This document shows, piece after piece, positions 1 through 11,100 of a stretch of 64,000 nucleotides of DNA. Both the position numbers and the translations under genes were made by a program. This stretch comes from Xiheimicrobium sp052034585 (lineage in GTDB: Bacteria > Myxococcota > Myxococcia > Myxococcales > Myxococcaceae). The stretch covers positions 57,717-121,716 of the forward strand of contig JBPOIJ010000039.1 in NCBI GenBank assembly GCA_052034585.1. The letters run 5' to 3'. The notes beneath the pieces are model-generated. The model had not been told where the DNA came from. It made no database searches and was given only the letters and a program-made list of their open reading frames with translations. Position 1 is the stretch's first letter. Each line of letters begins with the position of its first letter.

Positions 1-402
1 GACGTCCAACGCCGCGACCTGAACGTGGGTGAACCCCACTTCTCGCGAGAGATCGATGACCGCCACGAGGGTGTCGAGCTCGACGTCGTCGGCTACGTCG
101 AGCCTCACGATCGAGGGGCACGAGCGTGCGCTCTCGGGCACCTCGAGGAAGGCCCGCCAGTTCGGTCGCCCGCTCGGCACCGTCGCAAAGAACCGGTGGC
201 CGTCCTCTGTCTCGAACCAGAGCGCCCCGTCCTTCATCGCCACCACCAGCGACGGCGGGTGACAGGGGCAGCTCGCGGTGACGAAGTCGACGTTGAGCGC
301 GGCGATGGGAGCGGGGTGAAACTGGAGCAGCCCGAAGGTGGCGAAGATGATCAGCAGGTCGGCGAGCGCGTGCGGCCGGCGGATGATCGAGTGCGTCTCC
401 AC
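1..402 (-). CDS. ExbD/TolR-like biopolymer transport protein (3' end outside window)
   Basis: The frame is open on the minus strand from a GTG at 402 to base 1, giving 134 codons with no stop, so the C-terminus lies outside the window. A single hydrophobic helix near residues 14-32 (DLLIIFATFGLL) is followed by a periplasmic-type domain. The segment IVRLDVADDVELDTLVAVID, then GFTHVQVAAL, matches the conserved end of ExbD/TolR proteins, which form proton channels with ExbB/TolQ and energise TonB- or Tol-dependent transport. The GTG at 402 is preceded by GGAG at about 7 nt; a GTG at 417 is an alternative start. It is divergent from the Hsp70 gene. A pair of Cys (CPC) just after the helix is unusual. 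The family call is by pattern; an ExbB partner would be expected outside the window. Confidence 0.7.
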   Translation of the reverse strand, partial: METHSIIRRPHALADLLIIFATFGLLQFHPAPIAALNVDFVTASCPCHPPSLVVAMKDGALWFETEDGHRFFATVPSGRPNWRAFLEVPESARSCPSIVRLDVADDVELDTLVAVIDLSREVGFTHVQVAALDV

Positions 403-494
403 TCGCGCTCCAGACACTCGCGCCGTGAACGGGTTCCTGGCGCGCCCGAGAAAACCTCGTGGCCCGCCACGCACGGAGTACAGTGCCGCCCGAG

Positions 495-2297
<1,803 letters not shown>

Positions 2298-2436
2298 CCC
2301 GCGTGGCTTTGCGCTAAAGCTCAGGACCGGCTGCACGTGTGCGAAGGCAAGCGCTTTGGCATCGTCTATGCGCTCGTCGACGACGCCGTCCAACTCAGGC
2401 ACCTCGAGAAGATCGCCCTCTGAGCCGTTCAGCGGC

Positions 2437-3300
2437 TCACTGGAGGAGCGCCTCCTCACCATACCCGCGCGCGTCGAGGGCGCGACGAAGCCGGTCCTTC
2501 ACCCGCGCTTCGATCTGCCGCAAGCGCTCGCGTGACAGCCCGAACCGCCCGCTGACCGCCGCGAGCGTGGCGTCGTCGCCGTCGGCCATCAGCCGCTCTC
2601 GGAGCACCGAACGCTCCCGCTCGTCGAGGGCGCCCCACACCCGGCGCAACGTCAGGTGCACCACCTCGTCACGCTCGAGCTTCGCGGCCGCGTCTTCGGG
2701 AGAGTCTTCGGTCGCCTCGAGCAGATCGAGCCAGCTCGTCTCCGCGTCACCGGCGAGCGGCGCATCGAGCGACGCGTCCGAGCTCGCCAGCCGCGTGGTG
2801 TGGTGGCGAATCACCTCGACCGGCACGCCGAACTGGTTGGCGAGGAGCTGCTCGACCTCCTCGTCCCGCCCTGGGCCCAGGAGCGCTTCGGCCTTCGCCC
2901 GCGCCGAGCGCAGCTTGAAGAACAGCTTGGCGCCGACCGCTCCGGTGGCAGAGGTGACGATGCTGTTCGCCCGCATCACGTAGGCGAGCATGTGAGCGCG
3001 GATCCAGTACGTCGCGTAGGTCTTGAAGCGCACCCCCCGCAGCTCGAACTTCTCCACCGCGCGCAGCAGCCCGACGTTGCCCTCGCTGATCAGCTCGTCG
3101 CGCGACACCCCATAGCCACCGAGTCGCCGGGCCAGCCGCGGCACCAGAGGCAGGTGGGACTCGACGAGCGCTCGCGCGGCCCGCCGGTCCTTCTTGGTGA
3201 GCCAGCGCTTGGCGAGCCGGTGCTCCTCGGCCTCGGTCATCGGGGCTTGCCGGCGCACCCGCGCGCAGTGGCGCTCCAACGCGGTCGGTTCGGTCATCAT
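2437..3300 (-). CDS. RpoH/sigma-32 family RNA polymerase sigma factor
   Basis: Group 3 sigma factor. Region 2 reads DELISEGNVGLLRAVEKF then FKTYATYWIRAHMLAYVMR (core binding and -10 recognition). The segment AKLFFKLRSARAK corresponds to the RpoH box (QRKLFFNLR in E. coli), which separates heat-shock sigma factors from housekeeping ones. Region 4 ends with a helix-turn-helix, FGLSRERLRQIEARVKDRL. The 287-aa length fits RpoH-type proteins. Start choice is uncertain: ATG 3300 (used here) has GAGGA about 10 nt upstream, while an in-frame GTG at 3333 has AGAAGG only 2 nt away. Myxobacteria carry several RpoH-like sigma factors (SigB/SigC type), so I do not name it. Convergent with the Hsp70-like gene and divergent from the TPR gene. 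Confidence 0.88.
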   Translation of the reverse strand: MMTEPTALERHCARVRRQAPMTEAEEHRLAKRWLTKKDRRAARALVESHLPLVPRLARRLGGYGVSRDELISEGNVGLLRAVEKFELRGVRFKTYATYWIRAHMLAYVMRANSIVTSATGAVGAKLFFKLRSARAKAEALLGPGRDEEVEQLLANQFGVPVEVIRHHTTRLASSDASLDAPLAGDAETSWLDLLEATEDSPEDAAAKLERDEVVHLTLRRVWGALDERERSVLRERLMADGDDATLAAVSGRFGLSRERLRQIEARVKDRLRRALDARGYGEEALLQ

Positions 3301-3347
3301 GGGGGCGGGGTCCTCGTCGTGTCGAAATGACACGCCCTTCTAGCGAA

Positions 3348-3360
3348 CCGAATATTTCGG
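3348..3360. promoter_or_regulatory. AT-rich inverted repeat between divergent sigma-factor and TPR genes
   Basis: Perfect CCGAA/TTCGG arms around a TAT centre, inside the only AT-rich stretch (about 3348-3375) of this divergent intergenic region. The position suits an operator or promoter element, but no regulator can be assigned. Confidence 0.3.
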
Positions 3361-3441
3361 AAAAATTTGATAATTGGCTGCACTGACCTTCAGAAACTCG
3401 ATGTATCGATCCGCAGCGGGGAGCTGGGGTACAGGGCGCGC

Positions 3442-4350
3442 GTGAGCGTGCGGGAGATGAAAGAGCGGGCCGCGAGGTTGATCGGCTCGGGCCAGCTGGA
3501 GCGAGCCGAGGTGGTGCTCCGGCAGGCGCTGACCCAGGCGCCGCGCGATGTCTCCAGCTGGCTCAAGCACGCCGAGGTGCTCAAGCGGTTGTCGCGCACG
3601 CCCGCGGCGGTCTCGAGCTACCGCTTGGCGGCACGCATTCTCGACGACGACGGGCACCATCACCGCGCGGTAGCGGCGCTCAAGCTCGCGTTGGCGATGC
3701 TGCCGGAAGACGTCGACCTCTACGCGGAGATCATTCGCTGCGAGCTGCGCGCGCGGAAGACCTCGGCGGGCATGCGGGCGATGTTTCCGCTCTCGTCTCC
3801 GTCGCAGATCCTCGGGGCGTCGTCGGGCGACTCCGGGCTGTTTCCGCTCTCGACCACGGCGGCGCGCCTCGACGACCTTCCGCCCAAACAGCTCGCGTTG
3901 CCGATGTCGACCTCGGCCACCGTGAGCGCGCCCCGCACCCGGAGCGCCGAGCACCGGAGCGAGACCTGGCTCCCGGACCCCACGCCGCCCGCGCCGCTGC
4001 CCCCGCCGAGCGCCGAGGCCCACGCACCGTCACCTCCACCCACGGCTGCTCCGCCGCCAGGGCTGGACACGATGCCGCTGCCGTTCCCGAGCCCGCTTCC
4101 CACGCGACCGGCGGCTCCCGAGCCGGAGAGCTCTTCCTCGGAGGTTCCCCCTCCACGCGCGTCGGCGCCGCTCCGGTTCGAGGTGTCGTGGGAAGAGCGG
4201 TGGCCGCAGGTGATTCGGCTGTCGGATCAGAAGATCGCCGTTCGCCATGCGCCCGGTGCGCGCTGGGTGGTCGTCGAGGGGCCTGCCACGCTCACGGTGT
4301 CGTTCGAGCCGTTCCTCGAGATCCCCGAGGACGCAGAGTGGCTGGAGTAG
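3442..4350 (+). CDS. TPR-type protein with proline-rich linker
   Basis: About 302 aa, no signal peptide. Residues 5-105 are helical repeats of TPR character (GQLERAEVVLRQALTQAPRD, then HHHRAVAALKLALAMLPEDV). A long Pro/Ala/Ser-rich linker (about 160-240) leads to a small C-terminal domain (about 245-302) rich in beta-type sequence (RWVVVEGPATLTVSFEP). Function unknown; TPRs suggest a scaffold or adaptor. GTG 3442 is preferred over a TTG at 3367 because the TPR helix begins just after it; ATG 3457 is a further option. A 6-bp perfect hairpin (GTGGCT/AGCCAC) spans the stop codon. Confidence 0.7.
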   Translation: MSVREMKERAARLIGSGQLERAEVVLRQALTQAPRDVSSWLKHAEVLKRLSRTPAAVSSYRLAARILDDDGHHHRAVAALKLALAMLPEDVDLYAEIIRCELRARKTSAGMRAMFPLSSPSQILGASSGDSGLFPLSTTAARLDDLPPKQLALPMSTSATVSAPRTRSAEHRSETWLPDPTPPAPLPPPSAEAHAPSPPPTAAPPPGLDTMPLPFPSPLPTRPAAPEPESSSSEVPPPRASAPLRFEVSWEERWPQVIRLSDQKIAVRHAPGARWVVVEGPATLTVSFEPFLEIPEDAEWLE

Positions 4351-4354
4351 CCAC
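4338..4354 (+). terminator. Possible stem-loop across stop codon of TPR gene
   Basis: GTGGCT, a 5-nt loop, then AGCCAC: a perfect 6-bp stem overlapping the TAG stop. There is no U-tract, so it may be a weak terminator or chance. Confidence 0.25.
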
Positions 4355-4401
4355 GACCTCGTGATGGTCACTGCGGCGTGCGCGGAGTATGAGCCCGCCT
4401 C

Positions 4402-5172
4402 GTGAGGCTGCTCCTCGCCGTCGCCCTCGTCCTCTCCACCACCACGTGGGCCGATCGACCGTTCCCCTGGACGTGGGCGTCGTCGACCCAACCGACCCAC
4501 ACCAACGACGTCGAGCTGTGGATCTCCTCGCGGCACGCACGCCTCACCCCATTCGACTCGCTCGAGCTGCGCGGCTTCGTCTCCCTCGCGCCAGTGAAGC
4601 GCGTCGACGTTCACCTGGGGCTCGAGACCGAGCTCGCCGTGCGCCGCTTCGAGGACAAGACGCTCGACGGGCGGGTCTCCGCCATCGCCCGCTATCGCTT
4701 CTTCGACGCCACCGAGGTGCTCGGCTTCGCCTTGATGGCCCGCGCAGCGTTCGGCGCGCAGAGCGCGGTGATGGAAGGCCGCGTCGTGCTCGACCGCGTC
4801 CTCGGCGACGTGCTCCTCGCGCTCAACTCTTCCTTCGAGCGCACCGTCTTCTGGGACCGCCGCGACGCCATCGAGACCCGCCTCGAGCACAGCTTCGGCA
4901 CCCGCCTCGCCGTCACCCCCGACGTGAGCGCCGGCTTCGAGCTGCGCGCTCGCCAGGCGCTGAAGAGCGGCGAGTACCAGGGCACCGCCTTCCATTTCGG
5001 CCCCACCCTCACCATCTCCACCAAGCTCGCCTGGTTCTCCCTCGGCGTCGTCGTGCAGGTCGCCTCCCACAAGGCCGAGGGCGACAAGGGCAATGGAGAG
5101 CGCCTCATCTTCCGCGACGACGAGCGCTTCGGGCTGCGGCTCGTGGTGGGCACGCCAGCGCCGCCTCGGTGA
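4402..5172 (+). CDS. Exported hypothetical protein, possible beta-barrel
   Basis: 256 aa. A signal peptide is evident (MRLLLAVALVLSTTTWA, cleavage about residue 17). The mature part is made of alternating hydrophobic/charged strands (SLELRGFVSLAPVKRVDVHL, FGPTLTISTKLAWFSLGVVV) and ends RFGLRLVVG, a pattern typical of small outer-membrane barrels. No known family was recognised. The start is a GTG with a poor Shine-Dalgarno, chosen because it gives the signal peptide. The gene at 5198 follows after 25 nt on the same strand and is probably cotranscribed. Confidence 0.6.
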   Translation: MRLLLAVALVLSTTTWADRPFPWTWASSTQPTHTNDVELWISSRHARLTPFDSLELRGFVSLAPVKRVDVHLGLETELAVRRFEDKTLDGRVSAIARYRFFDATEVLGFALMARAAFGAQSAVMEGRVVLDRVLGDVLLALNSSFERTVFWDRRDAIETRLEHSFGTRLAVTPDVSAGFELRARQALKSGEYQGTAFHFGPTLTISTKLAWFSLGVVVQVASHKAEGDKGNGERLIFRDDERFGLRLVVGTPAPPR

Positions 5173-5197
5173 GGTTCGAGACGAAGACGGAGGACGA

Positions 5198-5998
5198 ATG
5201 CCGAGCTCGACACGATGGCTGTTCTCGCTGACGGTGGCTGCGGCGCTGCAGACCCGGGCCGCGATGCCTCCCGACCTCGACGTGCCCATCGCCTGGACGA
5301 AAGACAGCTCCGCCTTCGTCACCCAGGTCAACGACGTGTGGACGATCATCGACGCTCGCACCGGGGCCCGAAGCACCATCAAGGGCCTCGAGCCCTTCAC
5401 CCGCTGGGCAGCGGCGCACCCGCTGACTCGCTCGCCTGACGACGGGTTCACCTCCGAGTCGGAGAGCGACCGAGCCACCTCCGCCGATGGCAGCACGACG
5501 ATCGAGTGCCCTGGCGCGAGCTTCAAGACGGTCTGGTTCTCTGACAAGCCCTTCTCCTGCTCCGCCAAACGCGACGGGGTGTCGGTCGCGCTGAAGCCTC
5601 GAAACGCCCGCGGCCGCCTCGCCCAGTTCTGGGCTCCGAATGGGCGGCGCGTCGTCATGTTCCTCCGCGACGAGCGGTGCACGCCCAGCATGGGCGACTT
5701 CGCGTGCGAGTACGTCAACGAGTTCGTCGTCGACCGCACCGTCGGGCCACGGCTTCACCTCGCGGTGTACGGCCAGGCCGACGACGCAGTGAAGAAGGCC
5801 GTCGAGGCGCTCGAGCGCGCTGGCTTCGCGCCCACCCAGCTCACCCCGGCCCAGAAGGAGCGGCGGGCCACCGTCGTCTATGCCGCAAAGGGCGCCGAGG
5901 CCGAGGCGAAGCGGGTCGCGAGCGTGCTCGCAGGCGCGACCATCGAGCCGCTCACCTGGAAGACCGACGCCGAGCTCGTCGTCGCGCTGGGGAAGTGA
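5198..5998 (+). CDS. Exported protein with LytR_C-like C-terminal domain
   Basis: 266 aa from ATG 5198, which has GGAGGA a few bases upstream; longer in-frame starts would overlap the previous gene. The N-terminus (MPSSTRWLFSLTVAAALQT) resembles a signal peptide. Residues 25-180 look like a beta-rich sensor or propeller fragment (DVWTIIDARTGARSTIKGL). The last 75 residues (LHLAVYGQADDAVKKAVEAL, then RRATVVYAAKGAEAEAKRVA, ending ELVVALG) resemble LytR_C domains by strand/helix order and the terminal hydrophobic-G motif. That domain call is by eye. Probably forms an operon with the exported protein at 4402. Function unknown. Confidence 0.6.
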   Translation: MPSSTRWLFSLTVAAALQTRAAMPPDLDVPIAWTKDSSAFVTQVNDVWTIIDARTGARSTIKGLEPFTRWAAAHPLTRSPDDGFTSESESDRATSADGSTTIECPGASFKTVWFSDKPFSCSAKRDGVSVALKPRNARGRLAQFWAPNGRRVVMFLRDERCTPSMGDFACEYVNEFVVDRTVGPRLHLAVYGQADDAVKKAVEALERAGFAPTQLTPAQKERRATVVYAAKGAEAEAKRVASVLAGATIEPLTWKTDAELVVALGK

Positions 5999-6192
5999 AC
6001 GCGAAGCCCAGTCGACTCCGGCGCAGGGGCGACCTTCGCTCCCATGGCCGCCCGTCGCGCCAACGCGGCTGACAGCGGCTGGAGCGCCGCCTTCTCCTTC
6101 AATGTCCCCTCGAGGGGACGTGGGCAACGCCGTCGCCTCCTCGCACCGCGTGACGCTCGGCGCTTGGCACGCGACGTGCGGAGAGCCCGACC

Positions 6193-7335
6193 ATGCGCCT
6201 CCTCTCTCTCTCGACGATGCTCGTCCTCGGCGGGTGCCAGGGCGTCTCCGTCGTCTCGTCATCGGGGCACGACGCCTCGACGTCGCATGACGCGGCGGTG
6301 GAGCCCGATCGCCCGACCCTCGACGCCTCGACGCCCGACGCTTCGCGACCCGATGCCTCGACTCTCGCTCCCGACGCCTCGGTGCCCCTGCTGCCGGAAG
6401 GAGAAGCCACCCTGCCTCGCCCGACTGGCCGCTTCGTGAAGGTGGGGCCCAGCGGAGAAGGCCTCGATGACGACGCCGCGCTCTCGCCGACGGGCCCGTG
6501 GACCTGCACCTGGGACTCGCTGAGCGCTCTGGCGTGGGAGATGAAGACGACCGACGGTTCGCTCCACGACGCGCGCGCGACCTTCTCCTGGTACGAGCCG
6601 CAGACGACGTCGCGCATCATCGGCTGGCAGGGCAACCCAGGGTGCGCGGGCGTCGTCCGCTGCGAGACCTCCGCGCTCCGCGAAGCCACCAACACCCAGC
6701 GGCTGTGCGGGGGAGCCGATTGGCGACTCCCGACCCGCCTCGAGCTCGAAGGGCTGGTGCGCTGCGCGACGGGCCGTGACACAGCGCCAGACGCCTGGGT
6801 CCGTGGAGTGCCGTGCGCCGACTACGCCACCAACACGACGCCGCGCATCGACCCGCTGCGCTTCCCCAACGTCGACACCAGCGTCGCCAACTCCGGCGGC
6901 TACTTCTTCTGGACCGACGAGTCGTACGACGTGCTGCCCGAGTACGCCTTCTACGTGAACTTTCGCAACGGCTCGACCAACCGCACCTTCAAGTCCGAGC
7001 ACCGCGGCGTGCGACTCGTCCGCCCGGCCCCGCGACCCGCGGCCTCGCATCAGCTCCGCTTCGAAGGAGAGCCGACGCTCGTCGCCCGGCGCGCGCTCGG
7101 CGAGCACCTCACCGTGCGCTCCAACGTCACCTCGACGGGGCGGCTGCGCTGGGAGGTGCGCCTCGGGAGCGACCCCCGCTGGAGCGAGCTTTCCTGCGAG
7201 GCGGGCGTCGACTTCGCCCGGTGCCCCTTCGAGGTCGCGTGGGCGCCAGGAACGGCGTGGCTGCGGGCCCAGGCGCGCCTGGTTGGTGGAGCGCTCGCCG
7301 TCAGCAACGAGCTCGAGCTGATCGTCACGCCGTGA
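6193..7335 (+). CDS. DUF1566 (Lcl-type) lipoprotein
   Basis: 380 aa. Signal peptide with lipobox LGGC (Cys about 16), so probably a surface or periplasmic lipoprotein. A low-complexity linker built from repeated DAS/PDAS units follows (about 26-62). The central domain contains GADWRLPTRLELEGLV, the W-RLPT-EL signature of DUF1566/Lcl domains, and later GGYFFWTDESYD and RGVRLVRP from the same fold. The C-terminal about 100 residues look like an Ig-type beta domain. DUF1566 proteins are secreted and mostly uncharacterised. The 194 bases upstream carry no convincing gene. Confidence 0.75.
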   Translation: MRLLSLSTMLVLGGCQGVSVVSSSGHDASTSHDAAVEPDRPTLDASTPDASRPDASTLAPDASVPLLPEGEATLPRPTGRFVKVGPSGEGLDDDAALSPTGPWTCTWDSLSALAWEMKTTDGSLHDARATFSWYEPQTTSRIIGWQGNPGCAGVVRCETSALREATNTQRLCGGADWRLPTRLELEGLVRCATGRDTAPDAWVRGVPCADYATNTTPRIDPLRFPNVDTSVANSGGYFFWTDESYDVLPEYAFYVNFRNGSTNRTFKSEHRGVRLVRPAPRPAASHQLRFEGEPTLVARRALGEHLTVRSNVTSTGRLRWEVRLGSDPRWSELSCEAGVDFARCPFEVAWAPGTAWLRAQARLVGGALAVSNELELIVTP

Positions 7336-7338
7336 GCC

Positions 7339-7659
7339 TCACTGCTCCTTCGGCAGCTCCTTGAGCGGCTCGCTCAACCGGCACACCTTGCCCACCGGGC
7401 TCGCGACGCACCGAAACCCTTCGAAGCACCCCGAGTCGTCCTCGCAGGCCGGAATGCACACCTTCCGCTTCGGCTCCTCGGAGCAGCGATAGCCGTCGGG
7501 ACACGGCGCGGCCTCGCACACCCTGGTGCAGAGCTCCGCCCGCGAGCAGTACCCCTCGGGCAACGAGCGACAGTCGGTGTGCTGCCGGCAGCGAGTCCCC
7601 GTCGGCGCGTTGGGGCACCCGCTCACCAGCACCACCATCACGAGGAGCACCGCTCTCAT
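7339..7659 (-). CDS. Small Cys-rich lipoprotein
   Basis: 106 aa. MRAVLLVMVVLVSGC gives a textbook lipobox (VSGC). The mature protein has 12 or more cysteines in EGF- or Dickkopf-like spacing (CRQHTDC, CTRVCEAAPC, CIPACEDDSGC), as in many myxobacterial secreted lipoproteins. Its ATG overlaps the TGA of the upstream gene (ATGA at 7656-7659), so the two are translationally coupled. They share the CxxDGYxC-type arrangement and look like diverged duplicates. Function unknown. Confidence 0.65.
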   Translation of the reverse strand: MRAVLLVMVVLVSGCPNAPTGTRCRQHTDCRSLPEGYCSRAELCTRVCEAAPCPDGYRCSEEPKRKVCIPACEDDSGCFEGFRCVASPVGKVCRLSEPLKELPKEQ

Positions 7660-8111
7660 TCGGCTGGCCCCACGCTGCGGTTCCCCTTGAACGGTGACGG
7701 GCCGTAGAGGTCGTAGTCGCAGCCGCCGTCCTCGAGGGGGCAGACGTCTCGCTGGCAGTAGCCGTCCAGGCAGGCCATGCGTTTCGTCTCGGGGCAGTAG
7801 CCCTCGTCGGAGGTCTCCATGAAGGTGCCCCCGTCGGGCAGCTGCATGTAGGGCACTGCGTTGCTCCGGCAGCCCTTCTCCACCTTCACCCAACAGTCGC
7901 TCGTCTGCTCGCAGGTTCGGGTGCACACCTCGGCGAGCGGGCAATAGTAGCCGTCGGGGCAGTTCTGCTTGCGCGGCTCGCACGGGCCTCCGGCGGGCGC
8001 GGGACACGAGCCTTGGCCCGCCGGCGTGGCGCAGTTGAGGAAGACGACGACGAACCACCAGAACGCGCGCCGCGCCGGGGAGCGTTCGACCGAATCGGCG
8101 TGGCGGCTCAC
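7656..8111 (-). CDS. Cys-rich secreted protein or lipoprotein
   Basis: About 151 aa from a GTG at 8111. A hydrophobic stretch (AFWWFVVVFLNC) precedes a possible lipidated Cys, but Asn before the Cys is atypical for a lipobox, so secretion by ordinary cleavage is possible. The rest is Cys-rich (CPDGYYCPLAEVCTRTCEQ, CLDGYCQRDVC), matching its partner at 7339. The ATGA overlap with that gene and the shared motif spacing argue that both are real. The start is uncertain because no strong Shine-Dalgarno is visible. Confidence 0.55.
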   Translation of the reverse strand: MSRHADSVERSPARRAFWWFVVVFLNCATPAGQGSCPAPAGGPCEPRKQNCPDGYYCPLAEVCTRTCEQTSDCWVKVEKGCRSNAVPYMQLPDGGTFMETSDEGYCPETKRMACLDGYCQRDVCPLEDGGCDYDLYGPSPFKGNRSVGPAE

Positions 8112-8169
8112 TGCGCTCGAGTGTCGGAGCGTTTCGGCGGGAGCGCAAACTCCTCGGCCTGCTCGGCCG

Positions 8170-11100
8170 TCAGAGACAAGCGACGCGGTAGCTGATGGAC
8201 AACGTCTTTCCCGGCTCCGGCACGTAGAGCGGGTTGAAGATGACCGCGTTGATGGACGAGTCGTAGCGCCAGACCTCGGCGTTGCGCGCGTCACGCGGCG
8301 GCACCGGCACGTTGTCGATGGAGACGTCGACCTGGTTCCCCGCTTGCGGAATGCCGTTGAGGAAGAAGGTGGTGCGGAAGCCGAACGCCCCCTTGCCGAT
8401 GTTCTCGAGCGCGGTCGCCCAGTTCGGCGTGCAGATCTCCTCGCGGAGCCCGTTGCTGCCGGTGACGAGCGAGAGGTGCCGGCCATCGTCGACGCCCTCG
8501 GTCGAGCATGGCGGAGGCAGCTGGGTGAACGGCCCGATGACGTTGTACGAGAACAGGTTCGGCCGCTGCACGCCTTTGATGTTGAGCAGCTGGTTCAAAT
8601 AGAAGCTGATGGGCTGGTTCGACTGCTCGAGCGCGTCGGTCACGCAGACGACCGCCAGCACCGCGTCGGCGCGGAGGAAGCCCCCGTTCTTCGCCGGGTC
8701 GGTGATCTTCGGTGCGGTCAACGCGCGCACCGCCGGCACCACGCAGGTCTCGATGCCCGAGCCGAGGGTGCCCAGCGCCACCAGCGAGGCGAAGGCCTGC
8801 TCGATGTTCTGGGTGTTGGGGGTGATGATCTTGTCTCCGGTGCCGTTGGTGCACCCCGAGGAGTTCATCATCACTCCACCGACGCGGCAGAAGTCGCCCG
8901 TCTCGCAGGTGGGGCACATCGTGTCGTCGTCGGCGTCGGTGGTGGTGACGGCGATCTGGAAGTCGACCTGGCTGGTGGTCGCGTACTTGATGAAGTTGTT
9001 GAAGTTCTGCCCGAGCGCCATCTGCTCGTCGATCATCGAGCAGGAGTTGTCGATGACGAGGAGGATGTCTGCCTTGGGCCGCGAGTCCTGGCGGAAGGTG
9101 TCGGTGTTGAAGCCCATCGTGTCACCGCGGCCGTTCAAGGTGACGATGTAGTCGACCTGCTGACCGGCCTGCATGACCTGAATGCGGTAGGCGCCCGAGT
9201 CGCTGCCGACGTTCACCGGCCGGTATTTGATCTGGAAGCTCAGCGGCGAGCCGCCCTGGTTCAGACAGGGGCCCGAGGTGCCGGCGACGGTGCAGGTCGG
9301 CAGCGCCGCGGTGTTGGGCGCGGAGACGACGTTGAACTCCTGACACGGCGAGCTGCTGGGGCAGTTCATCGTCATCGGCTGGGCGCTGTCTCCCGAGGCG
9401 ATGAGCTGCGCGCCGACCCACTGCACCGCCTGCGGGCAGGCGTTGTAGAGCGTGAAGGTGCGGTCGGGGGAGTTGCAGCCTTGCTGCACGGTGCCGAAGT
9501 CGAGGGTGCTGGGCGAGATGACGAGACAGCTGGGTGCCAGCGTCGCCGAGAGCTGAACGACGGGCTGGGAGCGCCCTGGCGTCGGGTCGGAGATGGTGAA
9601 GGTGACGGTGCCGTTCACCGTCGTCGGCGAAGACGGGAGCGTGCCCTGCGGCCAGGCGCGCGCCTGCACCGTCATGCACTCCTGCGGCTGCAGCTCTCGC
9701 TCCGCCTGGGCGCCCGCCGGGAGCGAGAACATCGAGTTCGAGCCCGCGCCCATGTCGAGGTTCGTCACCAGGCAGATCTCGTTCGTCGCGGTCGCCGGTG
9801 CGGTGTTGCAGACCTGGAAGGTGAGGTCGCGGTTCGAGGGTGGCGTCACCACGCCGAAGTTCAGGCTCACCGGCGTCAAGGTGTAGTGACACGGCGGCAA
9901 GGTGACCGGCCGCGCCGTCACCGTCACCTTCACTTCGGGCTCGTCGGGGTCGTTCGAGTAGATGGTGACTTCCCACTCCTTGCTGCCGCTGGGCCCGACG
10001 TCGGTGTTCGCCGGGGTGATGCGCACCGGCACGTCGAGCACGCCGCCCGCCGAGGCCTGGAGGCCCATGCTCGAGACGTAGCCGGGGGGCGCGTCGCCGA
10101 CGCAGGTGTTCGTCGCGGTGTCGAAGGTGCCGACGCAGATCTCGGAGTCGAGCGACTGCGCGTTCTTCGCCGTGACGGTCCAGTACGGGCGGCCGGCGCC
10201 CATGCGGCCGAGCTTCAGGTTGCCGCGCGGGTCGGTGGTGAGCGACCCAGCGTTGCGAATGATGAGCTTGCGCAGGCCACTCGCCGACGAGCCGGCGAAG
10301 TAGGCGATGCGGCCGAAGTTGAGGGTGCTGGGAGGCGTCACGTCGATGTCCGGGCCTCCGCCGACGCCGGTGAGGGCGACCCGCACGTCGGTGGGCGCGC
10401 GCACGTTGGTGGTGCCGATGAAGTTCGCGCCGATGGTGCCGAGGTTGATGGGCCTGAAGCTGAGCGTCACCGTCGCGGTGCCCGGTTCGATCGCGTTCGT
10501 CATCGGGTTGCGGCGGCCAGGGGGAACGGTCTGCTTCGTCGGGTCGGCCATCGACGCGGCGGTGACCCGGAAGATGCTGCTCGGCCCGACGGGCGGCTGG
10601 GTGGTGCGGGTCGCGAGGTTCGACAGCTCGACCGGCGCGAAGCTCTGGTTCAAGAAGGTGACGTCTTGGGTGACGGTGGTGCTCGGCTGCACGAAGCCGA
10701 AGTGAATGCTCGCCGGCATCCAGGTGAGCACGTTGTCGACGCCGGTGCCGATGAGCCGCACCGTCAGCTCGGGGCACCCATCGGCGGGCAGCACCTTGAT
10801 GGTGCCGAAGTAGTCGCGCGGCTCGGTGGGGGTGAACTGGAAGGTGAGCGTCTTGTCGCGGCCGGGGCCGATGGAGAACTCCCCGCGCGGCGAGTCGGCC
10901 GTGAGCGCGAACACCGGGTCGGCCGCGACGATGTCGCCCACTCGAGGGAAGGAGTCGACCATGCGCCGGTTCTTCAGGTTCTCGACCTGCTTGAACGTGT
11001 CACCGCGCGCCACCGCCCCGAAGTCGATGATGGCGGGGAACTCGCACTCTCCGCGCAGCGCGGTGCCCTTCAGGCTGAAGAAGGCCGGCGGCGCGTTGGG

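Noticed and set aside
2337..2423. 28-codon ORF after the Hsp70 gene, same frame
   Set aside because: No Shine-Dalgarno and no recognisable character; at this GC content short open frames are expected.
6165..6180. Sigma-54-like sequence (TGGCACG, GG-N10-GC)
   Set aside because: The start point would fall about 3 nt before ATG 6193, and the -12 element is poor; likely chance.
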